From an uncultured Acidimicrobiaceae bacterium (GTDB lineage Bacteria > Actinomycetota > Acidimicrobiia > Acidimicrobiales > RAAP-2), in assembly GCA_937975915.1 (NCBI GenBank), contig CALJTY010000030.1, positions 186,001 through 250,000 on the forward strand: a stretch of 64,000 nt of DNA. Direction: 5' to 3'. Both the position numbers and the translations under genes were made by a program. Under the pieces are notes generated by a model, which saw only the letters and a program-made list of their open reading frames with translations, did no database searches and was not told the DNA's origin. Position 1 is the stretch's first letter, and the number at the start of each line of letters is the position of its first letter. This document shows positions 1-8,833 of the stretch, piece by piece.

Positions 1-255
1 AGATTCTCCACCGAGCTCGCCGAGCTCTTTCATAACTCGCCACGTCTCGCCGTTAAGCCCCCAGCCGAGTTCTTCGTTGTTGAGTCCGCTGAGCGTGTAA
101 CTAATGGTGTCAAGATCTGGACAGATGCTGAGTCCGTGCAGAACAAGGTCGTCACCGACATTGACAATGGCAGTTAAATCCTTGGCATCGAGGGTGCCAC
201 GTAAAGCTCGCAGGAGTCGTGCGGCGCCTACGCCACCGCTAAGAACAGATATCAC
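1..255 (-). CDS. cofD: 2-phospho-L-lactate transferase CofD/FbiA, N-terminal part
   Basis: Only the first 85 codons are in the window; the gene runs off the left edge. Reading from a GTG at 253-255, the protein opens with a nucleotide-binding type glycine motif (SGGVGAARLLRAL) and continues with IVNVGDDLVLHGLSICPDLD and a YTLSGL stretch, which is the classic N-terminus of CofD/FbiA. The family joins a phospholactyl or phosphoenolpyruvyl group to the deazaflavin FO in coenzyme F420 synthesis. A TAAGGT hexamer on the same strand (263-268) ends 7 bases before the GTG, so the message is probably leaderless. An F420-type LLM oxidoreductase at 19977-20930 fits F420 use. The family call is secure; the exact substrate is not visible. 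Confidence 0.93.
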   Translation of the reverse strand, partial: MISVLSGGVGAARLLRALRGTLDAKDLTAIVNVGDDLVLHGLSICPDLDTISYTLSGLNNEELGWGLNGETWRVMKELGELGGES

Positions 256-262
256 TCTCGAA

Positions 263-268
263 ACCTTA
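263..268 (-). promoter_or_regulatory. -10 element of cofD (leaderless type)
   Basis: On the minus strand TAAGGT is followed by 7 bases and the GTG of cofD. No Shine-Dalgarno sequence fits between them. It lies back to back with the plus-strand element at 281-286. Confidence 0.5.
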
Positions 269-280
269 GGGGCGCTTGGG

Positions 281-286
281 TAGGAT
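281..286 (+). promoter_or_regulatory. -10 element of the serine hydrolase operon (leaderless type)
   Basis: TAGGAT is followed by 8 bases and GTG at 295, where transcription would be expected to begin. This supports 295 over the TTG at 286, which lies inside the hexamer. Confidence 0.5.
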
Positions 287-294
287 TGAGTGTT

Positions 295-1107
295 GTGAGC
301 AATAATTCGTTAGTTTCAGGGTGGCCAGGGGCCCCAGCCGCCGTGGCTTTTCGCCTAGATGGCGCAGCAATAACCCGTGTGGTCGAAATTGGTGACCTGA
401 GCGAAGTGCGCCCCTGGGCTTCAGTTTCAAAGCTGGCAGTCTCGTATGCCTTCGGTGCGGAGTTTGACTGGGAATCTTGCAAGCCATCAACGCACGCTGG
501 CCCAGTTGGGTCATTCATTGCAAACATGCTCTCGCACTCAAGTGGACTTGGCCTCGAAGAAGGTGACCCTGTTGCCCAGGTTGGTAAAAAAAGAATCTAT
601 TCAAATGTTGCAATAAATAAAGTCGTCAAAGAAGTTATTGAAGATCACGATCCGGCGAACTGGCTTCGAATAAGAGTTTTTGAAGGCCTAGGAATGAACA
701 GCACAAGTCTGCAGGGTCGCCCATCAGACGGTGTCACTGGTTCGACCGAAGACTTAGTCACCTTCGCAAAAGCTTGGCTGCTCGCACAAGGTATCTCTGA
801 AGCATCACGTAATCGACTCATAACTCCTTACGCTCCACAACTCGATGGCATCGTTCCAGGTTTTGGCAGCTTCTCTCCATGTCCGTGGGGGCTTGGTCCA
901 GAAGTTCGAGGAACGAAAGAACACTGGATGGGTGACTGGCCAGAAGATAGTTTCGGTCACTTTGGCAAAAGTGGTGCACTCATGTTGATGAATGTGCGAG
1001 AAAAGATTGCTGTTGTAGCAACGAGCACTGAAGACTTCGGTCCTTGGGCCGTGGAGCTATGGCCACAGTGGACTAGCGAAATGCGCAAGCGAGCACTTGG
1101 CTCGTGA
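295..1107 (+). CDS. Serine hydrolase, beta-lactamase/penicillin-binding-like family
   Basis: Protein of about 270 residues. It shows an SxxK motif (SVSK, about residue 43-46), a YxN motif (YSN, about 102-104) with IYSNVAIN around it, and a late HFGKSG that takes the place of the K/HxG triad. These are the three motifs of the class C beta-lactamase/DD-peptidase fold. No signal peptide is evident, so it may be cytoplasmic or an esterase-like member. The GTG start at 295 is preferred because a TAGGAT hexamer ends 8 bases upstream; a TTG at 286 is the alternative. The next gene overlaps by 4 bp (GTGA), so it probably heads the glycosyltransferase operon. The physiological substrate cannot be told from sequence. 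Confidence 0.8.
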   Translation: MSNNSLVSGWPGAPAAVAFRLDGAAITRVVEIGDLSEVRPWASVSKLAVSYAFGAEFDWESCKPSTHAGPVGSFIANMLSHSSGLGLEEGDPVAQVGKKRIYSNVAINKVVKEVIEDHDPANWLRIRVFEGLGMNSTSLQGRPSDGVTGSTEDLVTFAKAWLLAQGISEASRNRLITPYAPQLDGIVPGFGSFSPCPWGLGPEVRGTKEHWMGDWPEDSFGHFGKSGALMLMNVREKIAVVATSTEDFGPWAVELWPQWTSEMRKRALGS

Positions 1108-2177
1108 GCCAACAAAGCATGAAGCGAACTATCGCAATTTCAATTGACCAGCTCTACCGTGATCAACCAGGTGGGATTGGCACGTACGTTCGCGGACTGT
1201 TGCATGGCCTCAGCCAAGTGGGGGGTGACGAAATCATAGGAATCGCTCCACGCGGCAAAGTTCCAAGTGGTCTCGAACTGAGTTCAGTATCAAAAGCTCC
1301 TTTAGGAGTGAAACTTTTAACAAGAACGTGGCCCAATTTCTCATTGGGAGTTCCAAAGAATGCCAGCGTGGTGCACGCAACTTCAATGGCGGGACCTTTC
1401 GATGGCGCAATGAACGCAGTCCATTCAGTTGCGATGCACGACTTGCTATGGCGTGATGAACCAAGTGCAACAACCAGCGCAGGGATTGCCTTTCATGAGC
1501 AACGACTAGAACTACTCGCACGAAAGAAAAACATCCGAATTTTTACTTCATCACCTGGACTGAAAGAACGACTCGTTGTTGAAGGATTTGAGGCTTCACG
1601 CATTGTTCCGATCCGTCTTGGCGTTGATGATGAATCTGTTGCGCCGGCGAGCAGTACAGAGGTGCGTGAAATGCTCGCCAATCTGGGCGTTACTGGCCCA
1701 TTCACTTTTTACGCAGGTACGCGTGAACCCAGAAAGAACCTTGCGGCACTCATTGCAGCGCATCGACGAGCTCGCGCCACAGCTCCAGAACTAGGGCCCC
1801 TCGTCATCTCTGGATCAAAGGGGTGGGGAGAAGTTTCTACTGAAGACGCAGTCGTTGTTGGACTCGTTGACTGGAACATGCTGAAAGGTCTCTACCGAGA
1901 CTGCACAGTGTTTGCCTATGTTCCTCGTGCGGAGGGCTGGGGGCTATCACCCATCGAGGCGCTTAATGCTGGCGCACGAGTAGTTGCCAGCACTACAACA
2001 CCAAGCGTTAATAAAAATACGAACGTTGTGCTCGTCGATCCACTTAGTGAGGACTCCATTGCCGATGGGCTCATTCGAGCACTCGCCCTAGACGAGCACG
2101 ATGAAAAAAGAAAGCAATCGGTCTCTGAGTTCACTTGGAAAAACTGTGCCCTTGATCATCTGGCGGGATGGGCATGA
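1104..2177 (+). CDS. Glycosyltransferase family 4 (GT-B fold)
   Basis: About 357 residues. The N-terminus carries a GGIGTYVRGLL motif typical of GT4 donor/acceptor Rossmann domains. The C-terminal half has a FYAGTREPRKNL motif and an EGWGLSPIEAL element, the EX7E motif that contacts the nucleotide sugar. GT4 enzymes are retaining transferases that use activated sugars such as GDP-mannose. It starts with GTG at 1104, overlapping the hydrolase by 4 bp; an in-frame ATG at 1119 is a possible later start. With the next gene, a second GT4, it probably adds successive sugars to a lipid-linked glycan. The sugar specificity is inferred only from the nearby rmd and manB genes. Confidence 0.9.
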   Translation: MSQQSMKRTIAISIDQLYRDQPGGIGTYVRGLLHGLSQVGGDEIIGIAPRGKVPSGLELSSVSKAPLGVKLLTRTWPNFSLGVPKNASVVHATSMAGPFDGAMNAVHSVAMHDLLWRDEPSATTSAGIAFHEQRLELLARKKNIRIFTSSPGLKERLVVEGFEASRIVPIRLGVDDESVAPASSTEVREMLANLGVTGPFTFYAGTREPRKNLAALIAAHRRARATAPELGPLVISGSKGWGEVSTEDAVVVGLVDWNMLKGLYRDCTVFAYVPRAEGWGLSPIEALNAGARVVASTTTPSVNKNTNVVLVDPLSEDSIADGLIRALALDEHDEKRKQSVSEFTWKNCALDHLAGWA

Positions 2178-3283
2178 GAGTAGCTCTTGACGTTTCTGCA
2201 GTGCCGCAAAAAATTGCGGGAGCGGGGCGTTACATTGCCGAAATCGCCAGACGCCTGCCCGAGGCAGGTGTTGACACCACTCTTGTTACTAGAAAGAATG
2301 ATGCCCAGCGCTGGTCGAATACATCAAGTGCCAAGCTGTCGCCAGTTGTTCCTGATAATCGCGTTCAGCGTCTCGCCTACGAAGCATTACTTCTTGGATC
2401 AAGTGGCGCTGCCAAGAATTCAGATGTCTGGCACGGTCCCCACTACACGATGCCTCATGGTTCAAAAACTCCTTGTGTCGTAACAATTCACGACCTGATG
2501 TTTTTTACCAATCCTGAGTGGCATGAAAAGTCCAAAGTGGCGTTCTTTCGTCGTGCAATTTCATACTCGGCAAAGCACGCCAAAGTTTTAGTGAGCATCA
2601 GCGACTTTACGGCTCGACAAATCGATGAATTTTTACCTGGGCATGCACCAGTTGTTGTTGCACCGCTTGGCGTTGATCTAACTCGCTTTACAACTGATGC
2701 TTCTAATGATCGTTTGCTGTTTGAACAACATGCTCTTCGAAGTGACGTGCCTTATGTTTTCTTTCTCGGGACTATGGAGCCACGAAAAGGTCTCGACGTT
2801 CTCCTTCGCTCGTTCGCTGAACTAGCTGCACTGGACCCAGAAGTCGAGCTTTGGCTAGCTGGTCAGTCTGGTTGGGGACTGAAAGATCTAGAAGCACAAA
2901 TTGCAGCGCATCCGGCATCGGCACGTATCAAGCAACTTGGATTTGTTGATGAAGCGGTACTTCCAGCGTTGCTTCGCCAAGCCCGCTGCGTGGCCTACCC
3001 ATCTCGTGGTGAGGGCTTCGGACTGCCAGTACTTGAGGCTTTGGCTTGTGGCGCATCAGTGGTCACAAGTCGGGGCACGGTCATGGAAGAAATTGCGGGA
3101 CCGACGGCACAGTTGATTCCGATCGGAGATAGCGCCGCGCTCACCGCAGTTCTCAGCGAGGTTGTTGCGAGCAGTGATTCACTGCGTGCACAACGTTCGC
3201 ATGAAGCGAGAGAACGTGCACAAACCTTTACGTGGGAACGCTCACTTCGCCAACACTTAGCCGCATACGAGCAGGCTAAATAA
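2174..3283 (+). CDS. Glycosyltransferase family 4 (GT-B fold), second copy
   Basis: About 369 residues. The N-terminus (ALDVSAVPQ, then GAGRYIAEIARRL) and the central HDLMFFTNPEWH segment are typical of GT4 mannosyl/rhamnosyl-transferase-like enzymes. The C-terminal domain has FFLGTMEPRKGLDVLL and an EX7E motif (RGEGFGLPVLEAL). ATG 2174 is chosen because it gives the ATGA overlap common in this genome; ATG 2168 (two residues longer) is equally readable. It ends directly before the GTG of the rmd-like gene, so the two are surely co-transcribed. It differs clearly from the preceding GT4, so this is not a recent duplication. Confidence 0.9.
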   Translation: MRVALDVSAVPQKIAGAGRYIAEIARRLPEAGVDTTLVTRKNDAQRWSNTSSAKLSPVVPDNRVQRLAYEALLLGSSGAAKNSDVWHGPHYTMPHGSKTPCVVTIHDLMFFTNPEWHEKSKVAFFRRAISYSAKHAKVLVSISDFTARQIDEFLPGHAPVVVAPLGVDLTRFTTDASNDRLLFEQHALRSDVPYVFFLGTMEPRKGLDVLLRSFAELAALDPEVELWLAGQSGWGLKDLEAQIAAHPASARIKQLGFVDEAVLPALLRQARCVAYPSRGEGFGLPVLEALACGASVVTSRGTVMEEIAGPTAQLIPIGDSAALTAVLSEVVASSDSLRAQRSHEARERAQTFTWERSLRQHLAAYEQAK

Positions 3284-4183
3284 GTGCGCGCTGTAATTAC
3301 CGGAGCTAATGGATTTGTAGGAAGACACCTACGGTCACATCTTGAACTGCACGGAGATGAAGTATTTGGAATTGACCTTGAATGTGACGTTACTGACTTG
3401 CAAAGTATTTCTACAGTCATTTCTAGTTTCGAACCAGACGCTATTTATCACCTCGCAGCACTCACCCACGTTGGTGATTCTTGGGACCATCCAGAGGAAT
3501 TCAATAGAGTGAACGTCGAGGGCACCAGAAACATTCTTACGAGTGCAGCGATGCTTGCACGACCTGCGAAAGTTTTATTTGTCAGCACAGCTGACGTGTA
3601 CGGGGTGGTGTCCGAGTCAGATCTTCCACTTGATGAAGATCGAGTCGCTACTCCTGCAAATCCATATTCCAAGAGCAAGCTTGCGGCGGAGATGCTTTGC
3701 AAAGCAGCAGCTGATTCACAAGAAGTCGTCATTGCTCGACCGTTTAATCACATTGGTCCAGGTCAGTCACCCCAGTTCGTAATTCCTGCGCTGATTTCTC
3801 GACTTCTTAATGCCGCTGCAGCGCAAACTACTGAAATCCCAGTAGGGGATTTGTCGACTCGTCGTGACTTCTGTGATGTTCGTGATGTTGTTAAGGCCTA
3901 CAGATCACTCTTTGAGCACGGCAAGAGCGGCGAGGTGTACAACATTGCTTCTGGAAAAGATGTGGCGATTGAAGACATCGCTCAGCAACTTGTTGCACTG
4001 CTCGCACCAAATGTAGAACTCGTTGTTGATGAATCATTGCTTCGTCCAATTGAGATTCCGGTGATGCGCGGAAGTTACAAAAAAATTCACGCAGCGACAA
4101 ATTGGAAACCATCTATTAGTTTGGAAACTTCATTGGGTGATGCAATAAGCGAACTTCGCAGCATTTCTCCTAAAAATCTTTAA
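3284..4183 (+). CDS. rmd: GDP-6-deoxy-D-mannose reductase (Rmd-like SDR epimerase/dehydratase)
   Basis: 299 residues of the extended short-chain dehydrogenase family. The NAD(P)-binding motif TGANGFVG lies at about residues 6-13 and the catalytic YSKSK (YxxxK) at about 128. Segments such as RPFNHIGPGQSPQFV, DLSTRRDFCDVRDVVKAY and GEVYNIASG match the Rmd group, which reduces GDP-4-keto-6-deoxymannose to GDP-D-rhamnose, rather than GMD or GalE. The GTG start follows the previous stop directly. The partner GDP-mannose 4,6-dehydratase is not in this window and must lie elsewhere if the call is right. A related sugar epimerase or reductase is the main alternative. Confidence 0.8.
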   Translation: MRAVITGANGFVGRHLRSHLELHGDEVFGIDLECDVTDLQSISTVISSFEPDAIYHLAALTHVGDSWDHPEEFNRVNVEGTRNILTSAAMLARPAKVLFVSTADVYGVVSESDLPLDEDRVATPANPYSKSKLAAEMLCKAAADSQEVVIARPFNHIGPGQSPQFVIPALISRLLNAAAAQTTEIPVGDLSTRRDFCDVRDVVKAYRSLFEHGKSGEVYNIASGKDVAIEDIAQQLVALLAPNVELVVDESLLRPIEIPVMRGSYKKIHAATNWKPSISLETSLGDAISELRSISPKNL

Positions 4184-4245
4184 TTATTTCTTTAGAACAC
4201 TGTTTTTTCAGTATTTAAGCGACTGAATTTTTCGCACAATAGAAC

Positions 4246-4251
4246 TAGCCT
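4246..4251 (+). promoter_or_regulatory. -10 element before the GT2/membrane gene
   Basis: TAGCCT ends 9 bases before ATG 4261. No ribosome-binding site lies between, which fits the leaderless pattern seen at several genes here. The 77-base gap 4184-4260 holds no other clear signal. Confidence 0.4.
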
Positions 4252-4260
4252 TGTTATCTG

Positions 4261-7200
4261 ATGGAATCCCGCGCTCCGGCCGTTGTTGCCGTCGTTGTTA
4301 CCACTGGCCCAGGGCCTGGTCTTGAAGTCACTTTGGCTTCACTGGCCGCTCAGGACTACGAGGAATTAAGCCTGCTCGTCATAGCGAACGGGGAGCATGA
4401 CAACGTCACTGAAAGAGTTGCTGCGATAGCTCCAAAAGCATTCGTGCGCACCCTTGACGAGAACAAGGGATTTGGTGCAGCCTGTAATGAAGCAGCCCTC
4501 ATGGTTGATGGCGCCGCCTTCTTCTTGTTCTGCCATGACGATGTACGTCTCGAGACGAATGTTGTCCAGATGATGGTGGAAGCTGCATTTAGGACGAATG
4601 CGGGGATTGTTACCCCCAAGGTTGTTCAGTACGAAGACCCCATGGTGCTGGTTCACGTGGGTCAGACCTCTGATCGCTTCGGCGTGGTTCAAGAACGCGT
4701 TGATCCAGGAGAAATTGACCACGGTCAGCAAGACCTAGAGCGAGACGTGTTCGTAGCTCCTGGTGGAGTAACGCTGGTTCGTTACGACCTCTTTACGACC
4801 CTTCGCGGGTTTGATCCACTCATCCCAGTACTCGGAGAAGATCTTGATCTCTGCTGGCGAGCACAGGTCGCTGGAGCTCGTGTTGTTGTAGCGCCAAGTG
4901 CAAAGGTTGCTCACCGACAAACAATTGCAACGGGAGAGCGCACTGTCAGCGCAGTAGGAACAAGAAGGCGCAGTCGCCAAGACCTCCAGCGTCGTCACCA
5001 ATTAATGGTCGTGGCAACTGGCTGGGGAAGGGTTACGACACTCTTGACATTGCCATTACTGGCGGCCATGGACTTGTTCGAATTTCTTATTGCAATTTTC
5101 AGTAGAGACACAGACCGAGCTGGAGCAATTCTCAGTTCTTGGTTATGGCTATTCAACAATCGAAAAAGAATTCGCGAACGTCGACGATTGCGTGGTCAAG
5201 TACAGGTGCTTTCAGACAGCGAACTTCGACGCCTACAAGTTGGCGGCGCTAGTCGACTCAAGCGTTTTGCTACGACTCTGGTTCGTGAAGGTCTAGATAG
5301 AGCCCGTGGTGTTTTGCCAGAAGCTGAAAACCTTCAGGAGTCGATCAGTTCTGGAGAAGATTCTGGAGTTGGATTTGCTGCAGCGTTCTCTGAAAGTGAA
5401 GAGTTCGATGAGATTGGAGAAAGTGACGAGATTTCTCTTAGGCGTAGGGCCGGTCGAATCCTGACTTCATTTCGAGCGCAAGCCACAGCAATTATTGCTG
5501 TGGGAGTGTTCTGGTTGATCGCAACGAGGAACCTTGCAGTTATGCCACTCCCACTGGTTGGACGATTGGCACCACTTGACTCTTGGTGGTCAACATGGAG
5601 ACACTTCTTTGCTTCGTGGTCTCCAAATGGCGTGGGAACGGGCTCTCCGGGGATGCCGGGCTACGGCGTGCTGGGTTTCGCTGGAACTTTCGTCTTCGGT
5701 CGTATGGGAATTCTCCCGCGTCTCGCACTAATTTTTGCCATCCCCGCTGGCTCTATCGGAATTGCTCGCCTTTTAAAGAACCGTGTTTCTAATCGTGCCC
5801 GAGTGATTGCATCAATTGCCTACCTAGCAATGCCTCTTGGACTGAACATGATTAGCCAAGGTCGCATCGATGTACTTCTTTTCGTTGCCGCAGCACCATT
5901 TATTGTTCGACGCCTTTTCGAATTACTTGCAATTCCAAGTTTCAGAGATGCAGCATATCCAGCTCCTGTTCAGTTTGGTCTGCAAGGTTGGAGAGGGACT
6001 GAGGCTGGCCAGCGCACAATACTTGTGATGATCATTGCGCTGGTAAGCGCAATGGCACCAGCAACATTAATTGCGGTCATTGTGATTTTTCTTGGAGTTA
6101 GTGTCGCAAGATTCTTTGAATCAGATGAGAACGCTTCACGCGTGCGCCCGTGGAGAACACTCCTTTCGATACTCGGATCTGTTTCAATTTTCCTACTCCC
6201 ACTCACCATTAATGTTGTTTTTGCGGGTCGTCGTGCTTTAGAAACATTCGGAGCTGCGCGAGGAACATGGGCATCACCATCCTTGGGTTCACTTATCCGA
6301 GGTGCCGACGGGAACATCGGTCACTCATGGGCTGCTTGGTTGTTGCCACTGGTTGGAATGCTCAGCTTCTTCGTCTGCCAAGGAATTCGCCGAAACATAG
6401 CTAGCAAAGTCGCTGCTACTGCGACACTCTCGCTAATACTTGCGACCCTTTCGTTGCATCACTGGATGGGACCATTCACGCCCGACGTGGATGTATTGCT
6501 AGCGCTGTACATGGCAATGATTGCATTGTTGATTGGACTTGGGGTTAGCGCACTGGAGAATGACTTGCGACAAGCAGGTTTTGGTTGGCGTCAAATCTTC
6601 GCGGGCTTTCTGGTTTCGATGTTGGTCATAAGTACAGCACCATTTCTGTTGAGCTCAGCTAGTGGCCGCTTTGATCTTCCGGCCAACAGTGTCGCTCAGT
6701 CACTGAGTTCACTTGCCCCGAGCAATAGTGGTTCATACCGCGTGCTCTGGCTAGGAGACCCGACAGTTCTTCCAGTAGCGGGTTGGTCAGTGGCCCCAGG
6801 ACTTGCAGCAGCAACAACTATGAATGGTCTGCCATCTGGGTCGACACTTTTTACTCCTCCAGATTCGAGCACCAGCGATGTTCTGTTAGCTGATGTGAAG
6901 CTCGCGCTGCAAGGTCGCACTGTTCGACTTGGCTCACTCTTAGCGAACATGGGCATTTCGACCATTGTTGTCATGAACGCATCATCACCGGAGCTTGCTG
7001 GAGTCCAGACGGTCCCACTTCGCCCTGTTCCAAACACTTTGAGCACTTCGCTTCGCCTTCAGTCTGACTTAGCGCTTGAATTAAAAACTGCTTCAGTTGA
7101 AGTGTATGGAAACACCAAGTTCACAGGACTAATTAGCGCAACGAGCAATGGCTCAAGTCCGGTTCCCGTCGTGGCGAACATTGGAATTCAAGGTCACTTG

Positions 7201-7527
7201 AAAATGCCTGCATCGACCAACGTGCACGTAGTTGCGGGACTTGCGCCAGCTGGAGCATTTGCACTCACCGTCAATGGCAAAACGGTCCCAAGATCAACTG
7301 CTGAAGGATGGACGCCAAAGTACCAAGTGGGCTCAGTGCAGGGTAATGAAAATGTTGAACTAGTTCTTCACCAATTTCCGCTCAATGGTCTCCTTGCGCT
7401 ATTCACACTAGGTCTATGGGCCATTGTGTGGCTTGGTTTTGGATGGATCCACCGAGTCGAGTGGCTTTTTAATCGAAGGCATCGTCGAGTTGTTGTAGCT
7501 GTTAACGAATCGGTGGAAAATGAATAA
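4261..7527 (+). CDS. Large glycosyltransferase family 2 / polytopic membrane fusion protein
   Basis: 1088 residues. Residues 1 to about 260 are a GT2 (GT-A fold) domain with NKGFGAACNEA, a CHDDVRLE metal/nucleotide site, and GEDLDLCWRAQVAGARV, a rhamnosyl/galactofuranosyl-transferase-like pattern. A membrane anchor follows (about 260-280) with a basic, charged linker, then from about 395 a long polytopic region with some ten hydrophobic segments, a probably extracytoplasmic domain at about 780-1050, and a last membrane helix with a basic tail. Actinobacteria commonly carry such a giant GT2 gene beside a DUF5719 gene, as here (8-bp overlap with the next gene). It may add a sugar inside and move or transfer glycan outside, but the function of the membrane half is not known to me. 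Confidence 0.85.
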   Translation: MESRAPAVVAVVVTTGPGPGLEVTLASLAAQDYEELSLLVIANGEHDNVTERVAAIAPKAFVRTLDENKGFGAACNEAALMVDGAAFFLFCHDDVRLETNVVQMMVEAAFRTNAGIVTPKVVQYEDPMVLVHVGQTSDRFGVVQERVDPGEIDHGQQDLERDVFVAPGGVTLVRYDLFTTLRGFDPLIPVLGEDLDLCWRAQVAGARVVVAPSAKVAHRQTIATGERTVSAVGTRRRSRQDLQRRHQLMVVATGWGRVTTLLTLPLLAAMDLFEFLIAIFSRDTDRAGAILSSWLWLFNNRKRIRERRRLRGQVQVLSDSELRRLQVGGASRLKRFATTLVREGLDRARGVLPEAENLQESISSGEDSGVGFAAAFSESEEFDEIGESDEISLRRRAGRILTSFRAQATAIIAVGVFWLIATRNLAVMPLPLVGRLAPLDSWWSTWRHFFASWSPNGVGTGSPGMPGYGVLGFAGTFVFGRMGILPRLALIFAIPAGSIGIARLLKNRVSNRARVIASIAYLAMPLGLNMISQGRIDVLLFVAAAPFIVRRLFELLAIPSFRDAAYPAPVQFGLQGWRGTEAGQRTILVMIIALVSAMAPATLIAVIVIFLGVSVARFFESDENASRVRPWRTLLSILGSVSIFLLPLTINVVFAGRRALETFGAARGTWASPSLGSLIRGADGNIGHSWAAWLLPLVGMLSFFVCQGIRRNIASKVAATATLSLILATLSLHHWMGPFTPDVDVLLALYMAMIALLIGLGVSALENDLRQAGFGWRQIFAGFLVSMLVISTAPFLLSSASGRFDLPANSVAQSLSSLAPSNSGSYRVLWLGDPTVLPVAGWSVAPGLAAATTMNGLPSGSTLFTPPDSSTSDVLLADVKLALQGRTVRLGSLLANMGISTIVVMNASSPELAGVQTVPLRPVPNTLSTSLRLQSDLALELKTASVEVYGNTKFTGLISATSNGSSPVPVVANIGIQGHLKMPASTNVHVVAGLAPAGAFALTVNGKTVPRSTAEGWTPKYQVGSVQGNENVELVLHQFPLNGLLALFTLGLWAIVWLGFGWIHRVEWLFNRRHRRVVVAVNESVENE

Positions 7528-8833
7528 TCTTCGTCGTCTGCCGCTCGCTGCAGCTCTTGGCGCAGCTCTCGTCCTCACTGCAATCGTGAGCATGACTTTT
7601 ACGGGATCTAATCCTTCACAGTTCGCATCAGGCGCCCTAGAGGCTTCCAATGCAGAGTCAACTGCGCTGCACTGTTCAGGACTCACATCTAGTTCAGTCA
7701 CATTTTTTAATACAACATCAGAAGCACACAAAATTTCAATTACCTGGATAACAAGCAGTGGAAGCGGTGGAAGCTCGACTTCAAAATTGGCTGCCCACGC
7801 ACACTGGAGAATTTCCGAATTTGGAAAGGGCAGTGTTTTTGCAGTTGAGGCAGAAATAAACGGTGGAGGAGTTGTCGCCAGCGTCGATGGAGCTAACGGT
7901 CTGCAGAGTACATGCAGTTCAGTTGGAACCACCTCGTGGTACGGAGCTGGTTTTGACACCAAGGTTGGTTCTACTGGTGAGCTGAGTATTTACAATCCAA
8001 CGGCAACCGCTGCAGTCTTCAATGTCTCTACCTTCACAGCAAAAGGCTTCAATGCCCCAGCTTCATTCCAGGGACTATCAGTAGGTGCGCACAAACTCTT
8101 AGTAGTTGACCTTGGAACTCGTTTGGTAAACACTACGAACATTGGTGTTCACGTCAAAGTACTTCGTGGATCGCTTGAGATTGTTGGAATTCAAAAATCA
8201 GGAAGCATTATTTCGTACTTCCCTGGACAGAATCAACCAAATGTGCAGAACTGGTTCCCACTTGTCACAACAGAGAATAAAGCTGCGGCACAACTTCGCT
8301 TCGCAAATCCAAGTGCAAATCCTATTTCTGTCACTGTAAAAATAAGCTTGCCACCATATTCCGTACAGCCACAAACCGTTATCGTGGCCCCATTCAATGT
8401 TGAGTCAATAACAATTACCCCTAACACGGCCATTCCGGCGAATGGTTTTGCCTTTGTTAGCTCTTCATCGAGTTCGCCTTTGCTGACAACACTCGCTCTT
8501 GGAACTTCAAAAGGAATAATGCTGAACGCACCTGCATCACCAGCGTCGTCACTTCTGATGGCGAACTTCAATGCCTCGCCAGTTTCACGAGTTGTAATCA
8601 CGAATGTTTCTAAGCAAAATGTGGTTGTAAATTCGTCCCCGCTACCTGGATCACAGTCAACTTCGAGAACTTCAAAGATTTCGTTGAAGGCCGGCGAAAC
8701 GGTTCAGGTGAATTTGCTCAATGAGCAGTCCGGTCAGATCTTCAGCACAGAGAGAAACGTGCTGCTGGTAACAGCCGCCTTTACAACGACGCCTGCGGGA
8801 ACCGCGTTGCTCTCAAACTTAAACAGTAGGTAA
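7520..8833 (+). CDS. DUF5719-like secreted or anchored protein
   Basis: 437 residues. The N-terminus has a basic start and a hydrophobic stretch (LAAALGAALVLTAIVSM, about 8-25), a signal peptide or anchor. The rest is Ser/Thr/Asn-rich and beta-like, with recurring blocks such as SVTFFNTTSEAHKISITW, ELSIYNPTATAAVFNVS and QLRFANPSANPISVTVKI that suggest repeated beta-sandwich modules. Its position straight after the giant GT2 protein, overlapping by 8 bp, matches the actinobacterial DUF5719 context. The family has no established function that I know; a role in surface glycan assembly or display is inference. It overlaps convergent ftsH by 15 bp. Confidence 0.72.
   Translation: MNNLRRLPLAAALGAALVLTAIVSMTFTGSNPSQFASGALEASNAESTALHCSGLTSSSVTFFNTTSEAHKISITWITSSGSGGSSTSKLAAHAHWRISEFGKGSVFAVEAEINGGGVVASVDGANGLQSTCSSVGTTSWYGAGFDTKVGSTGELSIYNPTATAAVFNVSTFTAKGFNAPASFQGLSVGAHKLLVVDLGTRLVNTTNIGVHVKVLRGSLEIVGIQKSGSIISYFPGQNQPNVQNWFPLVTTENKAAAQLRFANPSANPISVTVKISLPPYSVQPQTVIVAPFNVESITITPNTAIPANGFAFVSSSSSSPLLTTLALGTSKGIMLNAPASPASSLLMANFNASPVSRVVITNVSKQNVVVNSSPLPGSQSTSRTSKISLKAGETVQVNLLNEQSGQIFSTERNVLLVTAAFTTTPAGTALLSNLNSR

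Noticed and set aside
7414..7962. Minus-strand frame of 182 codons across the GT2/DUF5719 junction.
   Set aside because: It is antisense to two well-supported genes and its product has no recognisable domain.
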